A program made the translations under genes and the position numbers. This document shows positions 1 through 6,593 of a DNA stretch of 7,200 bases, piece after piece; position 1 is the first letter of the stretch; each line of letters starts with the position of its first letter. Origin of the DNA: Dehalococcoidia bacterium (GTDB taxonomy: Bacteria; Chloroflexota; Dehalococcoidia; Dehalococcoidales; Fen-1064); NCBI GenBank assembly GCA_030691775.1, contig JAUYDN010000089.1, positions 1-7,200 of the forward strand. Reading direction: 5' to 3'. The notes beneath the pieces were generated by a model. That model had not been told where the DNA came from. It did no database searches and saw only the letters and a list, made by a program, of their open reading frames with translations.

Positions 1-33
1 GACCTGACAACTGTCCGGGCTCATTCTCTGAAG

Positions 34-95
34 GGTGCCGCGACCACGCTACAAGATCGGTCTTCCCGACCCAGGGTGGTTCGGTCTGCGGCACC
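34..95. repeat. Large imperfect inverted repeat / structured element
   Basis: GGTGCCGCGACC (34-45) pairs with GGTC-T-GCGGCACC (83-95), giving 12 base pairs interrupted by one bulged base at 87. Inside, GGTC (59-62) and GACC (68-71) form a small hairpin with a five-base loop. The layout resembles a folded RNA or a palindromic mobile repeat. No known RNA family is recognised, and the window edge prevents a view of what lies to the left. Confidence 0.45.
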
Positions 96-132
96 ACTCA
101 AGATCCCATGATACCACCTGGTGCAACATACA

Positions 133-192
133 AGGGTGGGTGAAACCCACCAGTAAAAACGCTTGCCGCCTCAAGCGGACTCCATCCACCCT
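133..192. repeat. Nested palindromic element (REP/MITE-like)
   Basis: An outer inverted repeat AGGGTGG (133-139) / CCACCCT (186-192) encloses a hairpin CGCTTG (160-165) / CAAGCG (172-177). Overlapping the left arm is a tight hairpin GGTGGGT-GAA-ACCCACC (135-151). Read on the minus strand, the GTAGGGTGG...GGTGGGT...ACCCACC pattern is like dispersed intergenic palindromes seen in many bacterial genomes. Function unknown; no transposase is present. Confidence 0.4.
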
Positions 193-328
193 ACGCATTG
201 TATCGTTTTGGACAGCAATGGCTAATAGTATGAAAAAGCTGTCGCATTGCCGGTCAACACGGAATCATGGACACCAAGGACAAAGAACTCGGCAGGAAAT
301 CGAATCCTGCATTTGTTGAAGTCAGTCT

Positions 329-418
329 TTACCTGTTGAAGATGGTAATGTCGCAGTCACCGTCAACGTTATTGCGAGTTAAGTCTACCTCGGGGGCTCC
401 CGTGCATCTGTCTTTCAC
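329..418 (-). pseudogene. Short possible gene-end remnant
   Basis: A 29-codon frame opened by GTG at 418 and closed by TAA at 329 reads VKDRCTGAPEVDLTRNN then VDGDCDITIFNR. The Asp/Asn/Gly-rich stretch looks like the end of a real protein more than a random frame does, and the neighbouring frame upstream (about 430-500) is also open. No family is recognised, there is no clear ribosome binding site, and this may be chance. Confidence 0.15.
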
Positions 419-453
419 CCGCCTCTACATGCAATTGACGAACGAACTCGGTC

Positions 454-494
454 AACCGGGCGATGCCGGTGGCCCGCCATCGGATATCCCGGTT
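454..494. repeat. Composite hairpin downstream of the oxidoreductase
   Basis: AACCGGG (454-460) pairs with CCCGGTT (488-494), and the adjoining CGATG (461-465) pairs with CATCG (478-482), leaving a five-base bulge at 483-487. It starts about 70 bases after the oxidoreductase stop. It lacks a uridine tract in either direction, so it is at most a factor-dependent or weak terminator. Confidence 0.35.
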
Positions 495-563
495 TGAGCA
501 GATACGCTATCGGTGTCGACAGGTTTTGTTTCTCTCAACTCTTTATCCGCTTGCTATCGCCCG

Positions 564-2498
564 CTATAACATCCTGCCGAGAACAGCGCCGTCGTTCGTT
601 GCCCAGAGGAGTTTCCTGACTCCGTTGCAATCCCCGACCCTGTAAATCTCTTTTACTTTCCCTTTAAGAGCGTAGTACAGTGAATTGTTTTCGACACCAC
701 CACATGCCAGGACTACGGTATCCACACCTTCGATGCGGCGCTCCTGCCCGGTGAAGACATCCCTGACCACCACCGTATTTCCTGAAATAGCTGATAGCCC
801 TGTGTGTGGAGTCATAACGGCTCCCGCCGATAGAACGCGCTGGTTGGCCGCCCTCAGGGTACCCGGTTCCACTTCCATGCCAAAATAAAGGTCTTCTCCA
901 ATCAGTTCAACCTTCTTCCCCCGCTCCGCCAGAAAGAGAGCCACCGAAAGCCCGTGGATATGGCGCTGTGCGTCATACACTACCACGTTTTCGCCAACCT
1001 GGACTTCATCATTGAGGACCTGTCTGACATCAACGACGTTATCCTGTTCGATGCCGGGAATGTGTGCGGGAACCCGGGCGAATGAGCCGGTTGCCACCAC
1101 CACGGCATCCGGGTCCTGTGCCAGCACCATCTCTGCCGTCACCTCGGTCCCCAGGTGGACATTTATCCCCAGCAGTTTCATCTGGAAAGTGTAGTACCTG
1201 GCAACTTCAGACATATCCACCCGTCCCGGCGCCTTTGCCGCCACCAGCACCAGTCCACCGAGCTCGTTGCTCTTTTCATACAAAGACACGGTATGGCCAC
1301 GGGCTGCCGCGACTCTGGCTGTTTCCAACCCGGCGGGACCGCCACCGATTACCAACACCTTCTTTTTTGTTTGGGCAGGTATGAGGTCAAGCCACCCCGG
1401 TACTGTTTCTTTGCCGACCACAGGATTATACGAGCAGGTGATGCCTAACGGATGGCGGAGAGAAATGCGGTCCCAGCACCCCTCACTGCAACCGATACAT
1501 CTCCTGATTTCATCGAGCCTGCCCTCTTTTGCCTTGTTGGACAATTCAGGGTCGCAGATGTTTGCCCGGGTCATGCCGACCATGTCCGCCTGATTGTTAG
1601 CGAGGATTTGTTCCGCCATAACCGGGTCACTGATGCGGGATGAAGTGGCGAAAACGGGGATATCCACCACCTGCTTGAGTTCGGCCGCCGTATAAACAGA
1701 GTGCCCCGAAGGATAGTACATCGGCGCAATCGCCCGCCCGGAGCTTACATTAAGATAATCGAGCTTACCGCCAGAAGTGAGAATCGGTGCCATAATCTTC
1801 ATCGCCTCCAGGTCGTACCCGCCATCCTGCAATTCATCGGGCGTGATTCTTATGCCTACCGTAAAGTCTTTGCCCACTGCCTCCCTGACTGCGTTGATTA
1901 CCTCCAGCGGAAACCTCAAACGTTCCTTCATATCACCTCCGTACTCATCCGTCCGTGTATTATAACGGGGTGTCATGAACTGCTGGGGCAGGTAGCCGTG
2001 GGCGGCGTGTATTTCCACCCCATCACAACCTGCTTCCTGCACTACCTTTGCGGCGTGAGCATAGCCGGCGATTACCTCCTTGATTTCATCGACAGTCATC
2101 GCGTGGGGTACAACGCCAGTCCCTTCCGGTATCGACCCAACACTCCAGCCTGCCCGCCCGGTGAGCATGCTGCCACCCCTGAATCCCGGATGCCAGATTT
2201 GCGGAACAAAGCATGCTCCAAACAACTTGACCGCCTCAGCGGCTTTCTTAAACGCCGCCAGGACACCAGGTTGACGAAAAACAGCCACACCCGCCGAGCG
2301 ATGGACCCCATGTACCTGGGTGCAGACAAGACCAATCCCACCCCTTGATTTCGATGCCCAATAAGCAATCGCTTTATCGCCTGGCAGGCCATTATCAGCC
2401 AGCATACCGGAGGCATGGGCTGTGCTCATTATCCGGTTCCTGACGGTCATCGTCCCTATTCTGAGCGGGTTAAACAGGTGTTTAAACTGCTGTGCCAT
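564..2498 (-). CDS. FAD/FMN/[4Fe-4S] NADH:flavin oxidoreductase, 2,4-dienoyl-CoA reductase / BaiCD type
   Basis: Predicted cytoplasmic enzyme of 644 residues, close to FadH (about 670). An N-terminal old-yellow-enzyme TIM barrel (about residues 5-330) would bind FMN: it starts with the family-typical FNPLRIG...RNRI and carries HAAHGYLPQQF (164-174) followed by RTDEYGG. Cysteines 334, 337, 341 and 355 (CIGCSEGC, then TC) are the expected [4Fe-4S] ligands. A Rossmann fold with VLVIGGGPAGLE (about 382-393) binds FAD or NAD(P)H, and VGDCNGV near the C-terminus matches the closing FAD motif of this class. Relatives move electrons from NAD(P)H through FAD and Fe-S to FMN to reduce enoyl or enone C=C bonds; trimethylamine dehydrogenase runs oxidatively. 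The substrate here is unknown. The frame stays open to a TTG at 2534, but the ATG at 2498 is preferred: it has GGAAGG seven bases upstream and begins MAQQFKHLFNPLRIG as relatives do. It is last of four same-strand genes, 210 bases after the binding protein. Confidence 0.93.
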   Translation of the reverse strand: MAQQFKHLFNPLRIGTMTVRNRIMSTAHASGMLADNGLPGDKAIAYWASKSRGGIGLVCTQVHGVHRSAGVAVFRQPGVLAAFKKAAEAVKLFGACFVPQIWHPGFRGGSMLTGRAGWSVGSIPEGTGVVPHAMTVDEIKEVIAGYAHAAKVVQEAGCDGVEIHAAHGYLPQQFMTPRYNTRTDEYGGDMKERLRFPLEVINAVREAVGKDFTVGIRITPDELQDGGYDLEAMKIMAPILTSGGKLDYLNVSSGRAIAPMYYPSGHSVYTAAELKQVVDIPVFATSSRISDPVMAEQILANNQADMVGMTRANICDPELSNKAKEGRLDEIRRCIGCSEGCWDRISLRHPLGITCSYNPVVGKETVPGWLDLIPAQTKKKVLVIGGGPAGLETARVAAARGHTVSLYEKSNELGGLVLVAAKAPGRVDMSEVARYYTFQMKLLGINVHLGTEVTAEMVLAQDPDAVVVATGSFARVPAHIPGIEQDNVVDVRQVLNDEVQVGENVVVYDAQRHIHGLSVALFLAERGKKVELIGEDLYFGMEVEPGTLRAANQRVLSAGAVMTPHTGLSAISGNTVVVRDVFTGQERRIEGVDTVVLACGGVENNSLYYALKGKVKEIYRVGDCNGVRKLLWATNDGAVLGRML

Positions 2499-2644
2499 TT
2501 GCGTTCCTTCCATTCTTCTGTTTTTTATTGTCAACTACCCGGGCATAACAGAATGTATTCAGGTGTAAAGATGCCAGTGTGAGCTTTCGTTTTAAACTGA
2601 ACAGGTTTGGAAAACAGCTATTTACCGGATTTATTCTGTCTTTG

Positions 2645-2674
2645 TGGTAGAGGGGACAACAGTCCCCTCTACCA
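2645..2674. repeat. Perfect 13-bp palindrome with tetraloop (REP-like)
   Basis: TGGTAGAGGGGAC (2645-2657), a four-base loop AACA, then GTCCCCTCTACCA (2662-2674) is a perfect 13-bp inverted repeat, about 35 bases after the binding-protein stop. No run of uridines follows on the coding strand. Such long GC-rich palindromes between genes are often dispersed REP-type elements that protect upstream mRNA. A related GAGAGGGG-type palindrome begins at the right window edge. Confidence 0.6.
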
Positions 2675-2681
2675 TTCATCG

Positions 2682-2705
2682 CCTCCGGGAAAATCAGACC
2701 GGAGG
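2682..2705. terminator. Hairpin directly after the binding-protein stop codon
   Basis: CCTCCGG (2682-2688) and CCGGAGG (2699-2705) form a 7-bp GC-rich stem with a ten-base loop, beginning only three bases after the TAG of the binding-protein gene. The mRNA has no uridine tract after it. It could act as a partial terminator or a 3'-end stabiliser together with the larger palindrome that follows; the class is uncertain. Confidence 0.4.
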
Positions 2706-2708
2706 GCA

Positions 2709-4520
2709 CTATCTACGACCTGTCATCTGCTGTCGCAGGTCGAGGTCCAACCATATCCGGGCGTAGTAAGGCGCTGGTATAGCCGCGCCGACACTGTACT
2801 CGCCGTAATAGTTTTTCACCCAGGGCCACCAGTAGTTAATGAAATCAGTAGTTGGCAGCCAGACGTAAGCCGCTGACTTGATGAGCTCCACGTTCAGCGC
2901 CTTCAGCTTGCTGTTTCGCTCCACCATGTCAAACGTTTCCCCAGCGGCTATCCTCTTGTCTTTGAACTCTGTTGGCCAGTAGACGGCCGCGTTCCAGACC
3001 CCGTCCTCACCCATAATGGAAAGGATTGAAATAGGCGTGCCGTGGGCTTTACCTGTCTCAAGGATTCCCTCCTGTTTGTGTCCCATCATGATGCTAAGGA
3101 GTGTTGCATACTCGCGCGGCTTGAGCTCAGCCTCAACTCCGATTGCCTTCCAGTAGGCAGCAACCATCGAGTTCCGGTCAACGGCGGCGGCCGTGTTTTG
3201 AGTATCGATCGTTGTCTTGAAACCGTTGGGGTAGCCAGCCTCAGCCAGAAGTTTCCTGGCTTTTTCAGGATTGTATTCGAAGAGCTGCCTGACAGATTCA
3301 GGGAGTTTCTCCAGCGATGTATAGAGAGTCTCCGGCCAGGCAATTGAGAACGGGGCGTTCAGGATTGCGCCGTGACCCCCGGAGAGAGAGTCAATCATCG
3401 CTTTCCGGTCAATCGCCATATTCAGGGCTTGCCGCACACGTATATCAGTGAACGGCGCTTTATCGGTCCTGAAGCCCATCATCGGGAAGGACACTGCAGG
3501 TATCCATTTCTTGATGAGGGACGGGGCTTCCTTATCGAGCGTTGCTTCATACTTCCAGCTGGTGCTCAGCACCTGGTCGACCTTACCCGTCTTTAATGCC
3601 GCCAGGCGAGTCGATTCATCGGGAACGATGGGCCACTCGAAGCGGTCGACAAACGGCAACTTGTAGGTCGTACCGCCGATGACAGTCGTTCCCCAGTAAT
3701 TGGGGTTCTTGACAAATGACAGTGAAGACGCGGTGACATAGTCGCTCAGGATGAACGGTCCCGTCCCCACGGCGTTACGCCAGTCCTTGATGCCGGCATT
3801 CACCAGCTCCTTGGGATACACCTGCCGGTAATACCCCCAGCCAAGCGAATTCATCCAGTCACCATTGAAGTAGTTGGTCTTAAAGACCACGGTGTATTTA
3901 TCCGGTGCGGTAACGTTAGCGGAGTCTATCCATGGCCGGGTGGACACTGTACGCCGCGGGTCGTTTGCATAGCGCAAATATGAATAGACGACATCCTCGG
4001 CAACCATCTCCCTGGCAGACATGACCGGTCGCCTTTCCTGCCAGTAGACACCCTTTCGCAACCGGAATATGATGGTTTTCGTATCGGGCAACTCCCATCT
4101 TTCCGCCAGCATACCGGTAGTGTGCTCGTCTGCTACCCAGTCGAACGAACCGAAGCCGGTTTCATTGGTGCCTCTGGGACCCTTGTCCAGGTCCCCGATT
4201 AGCAGTGTCTCAAAATAGAAAGAGGTTACCGGATTCGTGTACCACATGGCATCAGCCGGGTCCCAGGACTGGGGTTCGGTGGGCGACCAGATTGCCCTCA
4301 ACGTGCCGCCGTATAACGGCTTGGCACCCAATACCGGCGTAGTGGTCGCCTTCGGTTGAGCTGTCGGCTCAGCCGCCTTGGTCTGCGTCGGCTGTGTCAC
4401 CTGCCCCTTGATTTCCTGCGCTGGCTTTTCTTCGGTCTGGGCTGGTGCTCCGCAGGAGCTTGCAATCAGCAATGCCACCATCGAGCAACTAACTACCAGC
4501 CATAGGATTTTACCTTTCAT
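2709..4520 (-). CDS. ABC transporter substrate-binding lipoprotein, family 5 (DppA/OppA type)
   Basis: Extracellular receptor of 603 residues for a peptide, nickel, sugar or other small-molecule importer. A lipoprotein signal peptide (MKGKILWLVV...LLIASSC) puts the lipidated cysteine at residue 23; the lipobox ASSC is slightly off consensus. Residues 24-62 form a low-complexity Gln/Thr/Pro/Lys/Ala linker, then GGTLR opens the mature fold. Family 5 landmarks follow in order: LAERWELPD...FRLRKGVYW (138-160), AEDVVYSYLRY (174-184), VGTGPFILSDY (251-261), KNPNYWG (271-277), DESTRLAALKTGKVD (301-315), FTDIRVRQALNMAIDR (357-372) and YNPEKARKLLAEAGYPNGF (416-434). The extra length over the usual 500-540 residues comes mainly from the signal and linker. 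The frame stays open to a TTG at 4631, but only the ATG at 4520 puts the signal peptide at the N-terminus; GGGAGGGAAG lies just upstream. Ligand class cannot be read from the motifs. It follows the permeases rather than leading them. Confidence 0.95.
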   Translation of the reverse strand: MKGKILWLVVSCSMVALLIASSCGAPAQTEEKPAQEIKGQVTQPTQTKAAEPTAQPKATTTPVLGAKPLYGGTLRAIWSPTEPQSWDPADAMWYTNPVTSFYFETLLIGDLDKGPRGTNETGFGSFDWVADEHTTGMLAERWELPDTKTIIFRLRKGVYWQERRPVMSAREMVAEDVVYSYLRYANDPRRTVSTRPWIDSANVTAPDKYTVVFKTNYFNGDWMNSLGWGYYRQVYPKELVNAGIKDWRNAVGTGPFILSDYVTASSLSFVKNPNYWGTTVIGGTTYKLPFVDRFEWPIVPDESTRLAALKTGKVDQVLSTSWKYEATLDKEAPSLIKKWIPAVSFPMMGFRTDKAPFTDIRVRQALNMAIDRKAMIDSLSGGHGAILNAPFSIAWPETLYTSLEKLPESVRQLFEYNPEKARKLLAEAGYPNGFKTTIDTQNTAAAVDRNSMVAAYWKAIGVEAELKPREYATLLSIMMGHKQEGILETGKAHGTPISILSIMGEDGVWNAAVYWPTEFKDKRIAAGETFDMVERNSKLKALNVELIKSAAYVWLPTTDFINYWWPWVKNYYGEYSVGAAIPAPYYARIWLDLDLRQQMTGRR

Positions 4521-4550
4521 CTGGACTTCCCTCCCATTCCATACTGCTTT

Positions 4551-4568
4551 TCCGCGATGTTTCGCGGA
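4551..4568. promoter_or_regulatory. Perfect hairpin between the second permease and the binding protein
   Basis: TCCGCGA and TCGCGGA form a perfect 7-bp stem with a four-base loop (AACA in the mRNA), about 30 bases before the binding-protein ATG. No uridine run follows, so it is not a standard intrinsic terminator. It could block 3'-5' RNA decay or set the relative expression of permease and binding protein. Confidence 0.5.
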
Positions 4569-4582
4569 TTCATCTGTTCTTA

Positions 4583-4600
4583 TCACATGCCACTCTCCTT
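4583..4600 (-). promoter_or_regulatory. Shine-Dalgarno plus AUG-UGA start-stop element upstream of the binding-protein gene
   Basis: In the mRNA, AAGGAG (4600-4595) is followed by a six-base spacer, then AUG (4588-4586) and at once UGA (4585-4583). It sits in a purine-rich tract (4609-4593) between the second permease and the binding protein. The same Shine-Dalgarno could also serve a GTG at 4586, which is in frame with the binding protein and would add 22 residues before the signal peptide. It may be a ribosome standby or start-stop site, or a chance product of the purine tract. Confidence 0.35.
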
Positions 4601-4641
4601 CCTCTCTCCGGTGTGAGCCACCTTCATTCAAGGGCTGATTC

Positions 4642-5592
4642 TTACTCAGGAGCGTTTGTCCGGAGGATTTTCTTCACATCGTAGCGCCCGAGCCCGCCTC
4701 TCAGTCTCGGGTCGAGCAGGTCCCTGAGCGCATCACCGAACATATTCGCACCGTATACGACAACTGTCAGCGCCACTCCGGGCCAGATAGCCAGCCAAGG
4801 GGCAAGGAACATATAACTCCGGCCTGTGCCACTCAGCATCCCACCCCAGCTCGGCGTTGGCGGAGGAATACCGAATCCAAGAAAGCTGAGGCTGGCCTCG
4901 GTGAGGATTACTCCAGGCATCCGGACGGTAAAGAGTACTATCAGCACCGCCAGTACATTCGGCAGGATGTGCCGCACGAGCAACATGCCGGTGGAACAAC
5001 CCACCGCCCGCGCCGCTTCGACATAGGCATTTTCCCGGATGGCAATCACTGCACCGCGTACCACCCGCGAGCCGCCGATTCCGCCGAATACTCCTAATAC
5101 AACTATCACGGTAATCAGACCCGGTCCCAGAATTGAAACGAGGGCGATAAGTATCACCAGGCCCGGAAAACACATCCACCCATCAACGAACCTCTGCACT
5201 ACCAGGTCGAACTTGCCGCCGATGTAACCGCAGAGGACGCCGATAATGGTAGAGTTCGCAACAGAGATAGCGCTCGCAGCCAGACCGACGACCATCGAGA
5301 TGCGGGCGCCATAGATGATACGGCTGAGCATATCTCTGCCCAGGTTATCCGTTCCGAGGATGTATTTCGCCGAGGGCGGACTGAACGAGGCCGCTGGATT
5401 GATGTCATTGTAACCGTAGGGAGCTAGAACGTCGGCGAGGATGCCGGTTAACAGCAACAGGAGTACGATAACACCACCGAAAGTTCCCAGCGGTTTCTCC
5501 TTGATAAGGCGTACCAAAAAAGTGACAAACTGCCGCCGCTTGCGCTCCACAACGACACCAGCCGGCGCTTTTACCGCAACATCCTCCAGCAC
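4642..5592 (-). CDS. ABC transporter permease, DppC/OppC type
   Basis: Inner-membrane channel subunit of 316 residues, normal for the family, expected to pair with the DppB-type subunit encoded just upstream. After a charged cytoplasmic N-terminus (ERKRRQF) come hydrophobic segments near residues 37-58, 96-122, 141-163, 211-234 and 265-286, with a less clear one around 163-178. Family signatures: LGTDNLGRDMLSRIIYGAR (79-97); the EAA loop that docks on the ATPase, EAARAVG...RHILPN (192-212); LSFLGFGIPPPTPSWGGML (235-253); and DALRDLLDPRLRG (287-299). The start is a GTG with GGAGGT six bases upstream (5599-5604), and the previous gene stops 14 bases earlier, so the two permeases are almost surely co-transcribed and perhaps translationally coupled. 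It ends with TAA at 4642-4644. Substrate specificity sits mainly in the binding protein and cannot be called from this subunit. Confidence 0.95.
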   Translation of the reverse strand: MLEDVAVKAPAGVVVERKRRQFVTFLVRLIKEKPLGTFGGVIVLLLLLTGILADVLAPYGYNDINPAASFSPPSAKYILGTDNLGRDMLSRIIYGARISMVVGLAASAISVANSTIIGVLCGYIGGKFDLVVQRFVDGWMCFPGLVILIALVSILGPGLITVIVVLGVFGGIGGSRVVRGAVIAIRENAYVEAARAVGCSTGMLLVRHILPNVLAVLIVLFTVRMPGVILTEASLSFLGFGIPPPTPSWGGMLSGTGRSYMFLAPWLAIWPGVALTVVVYGANMFGDALRDLLDPRLRGGLGRYDVKKILRTNAPE

Positions 5593-5606
5593 ACTCGCAC
5601 CTCCGC
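5593..5606 (-). promoter_or_regulatory. Strong ribosome binding site deciding a GTG start
   Basis: The whole 14-base gap between the two permease genes is taken up by a near-perfect GGAGGT (5599-5604) and a six-base spacer before the GTG at 5592. This supports the non-ATG start of the second permease. Confidence 0.75.
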
Positions 5607-6566
5607 CTACCGGTACCTGTATTTCATCCTGGGGTCGAGAAAACTATAGGTCAGGTCCACGACGAGATTCATCCCGAGGACAACACTGGCTACGAACACC
5701 ATTACTGCGGAGACGATTGGATAGTCCCGCGCATTGACACCTTCGAGCATCATGCGTCCCAGTCCGGGTAGCCCGAAAATCTGTTCCATGATTACTGCCC
5801 CACCGACAATCAGGTCAACCTGCATACCGAAGATTGTGACTATCGGGATGAGCGCGTTCTTCAAAGCATGCCTGAGAATGACCACCCGCTCCCTCAGCCC
5901 CTTCGCCCAGGCAGTGCGTATGTAGTCATTCCGGAGCACTTCGAGCATCATGGTGCGCGTCATCCGCATCGTCGTAGCGGACATGCCCATTCCCATAATC
6001 AACGCTGGTATAATAAACATCCCCAGGTTGCCCAGAGGGTCTTCAGTGAATCGTATCAGCCTCACCGGCGGTGAAAAGTCCCACCACAGCGCCGGGAACA
6101 CAATCACCATCGTCCCCAGCCAGAAACCGGGGACCGCCAGGTTCAGTATGGCAAAGCTCCGGCTGAGATAGTCTCCGACGGTATCCTGCCGCATCGCCGA
6201 GTACACGCCAACGGGAATCGCTACTATCCACGCAAAAAAGACCGCCAGCGTACCCAGCTCGATGGTGACCGGCAGGCGTTCTATAAGTTCGCGCGCAACC
6301 GGCGTCCCTCTCCACATAGAGTTCCCGAAATCACCACGCAGGACAATGCCCGAGAGCCAGCGCACGTACTGGATATGAATAGGAACGTCAAGTCCAAGGG
6401 AGCGCTTGATGCCCTCCAGTGTTTGCCCGGTAGCCGCCTCCCGCTCGTCAACCATCATCTCGATGACGCTACCCGGGATGAAACGGATGACGGCAAAAAC
6501 GGTCATCGTGGCAACCAGCAACGTAGGAATTATTAATATCAGTCTCCTGATAATATAGGTACGCAT
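5607..6566 (-). CDS. ABC transporter permease, DppB/OppB type
   Basis: Inner-membrane channel subunit of 319 residues, typical length. The N-terminus MRTYIIRRLILIIPTLLVAT is the classic DppB opening, with the first membrane helix at about 9-29. Further helices lie near 101-121, 136-157, 181-200, 238-262 and 283-308. Conserved blocks: LGLDVPIHIQYVRWL...GDFGNS (57-83), the EAA-loop region DYIRTAWAKGL...RHALKNALIP (214-241), EQIFGLPGLGRMMLEG (261-276), DYPIV (281-285) and DLTYSFLDPRMKYR (304-317). The ATG at 6566 has GGGGA about five bases upstream. It is the first gene of the cluster, with a sigma70-like promoter about 120 bases upstream. No ATPase gene accompanies it in the window, so the DppD/DppF-type energy subunits must come from another locus. 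Confidence 0.95.
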   Translation of the reverse strand: MRTYIIRRLILIIPTLLVATMTVFAVIRFIPGSVIEMMVDEREAATGQTLEGIKRSLGLDVPIHIQYVRWLSGIVLRGDFGNSMWRGTPVARELIERLPVTIELGTLAVFFAWIVAIPVGVYSAMRQDTVGDYLSRSFAILNLAVPGFWLGTMVIVFPALWWDFSPPVRLIRFTEDPLGNLGMFIIPALIMGMGMSATTMRMTRTMMLEVLRNDYIRTAWAKGLRERVVILRHALKNALIPIVTIFGMQVDLIVGGAVIMEQIFGLPGLGRMMLEGVNARDYPIVSAVMVFVASVVLGMNLVVDLTYSFLDPRMKYRYR

Positions 6567-6593
6567 AGCTTCCCCAGGACAGTCGGATGTCTT

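Larger units (their letters stand above)
1..563. other. Left flank without a convincing gene
   Basis: Frames here are short, overlap on both strands, and have no recognisable protein motif or ribosome binding site. The contents I can support are the inverted repeats listed separately and one low-confidence gene remnant. The oxidoreductase ends at 564 with TAG, and no clear intrinsic terminator follows it. Confidence 0.5.
2499..2708. other. Gap between binding protein and oxidoreductase
   Basis: Besides the two hairpins at its upstream end, the remaining ~145 bases hold no gene. The minus strand has TTTACA (-35-like), 16 bases, then TATGCC, a weak promoter candidate around 2540-2570. A TTGACA at 2534-2529 lies only about 30 bases before the start codon with no -10 box after it. 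The oxidoreductase may therefore be read through from the transporter genes or have its own weak promoter. Confidence 0.4.

Noticed and set aside
1..97. 32-codon minus-strand frame running off the left edge (GTG at 97)
   Set aside because: No motif or ribosome binding site, and it lies inside the large inverted repeat at 34-95; too short to support.
292..310. T-arm-like hairpin GCAGGA-AATCGAA-TCCTGC suggesting a tRNA
   Set aside because: The loop lacks the TTC start of a T-loop, and no acceptor, anticodon or D arm can be fitted around it.
509..559. Direct repeat GCTATCG at about 509-515 and 553-559
   Set aside because: Seven bases, two copies only, no related structure; compatible with chance.
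1701..2348. 215-codon plus-strand open frame opposite the oxidoreductase
   Set aside because: It is the antisense shadow of strongly conserved old-yellow-enzyme sequence; its translation is Cys/His/Arg-rich with no family motif.
2499..2534. TTG start at 2534 for the oxidoreductase
   Set aside because: The ATG at 2498 has a good Shine-Dalgarno and gives the family-typical N-terminus; the extension is Lys/Arg-rich and unmatched.
4521..4631. TTG start at 4631 adding 37 residues to the binding protein
   Set aside because: It would place a long charged stretch before the lipoprotein signal peptide; the ATG at 4520 fits export.
4733..5179. 148-codon minus-strand frame inside the second permease
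   Set aside because: It overlaps conserved permease sequence, including the EAA loop, in another frame; Arg/Gly/Ser-rich translation typical of an out-of-frame shadow.
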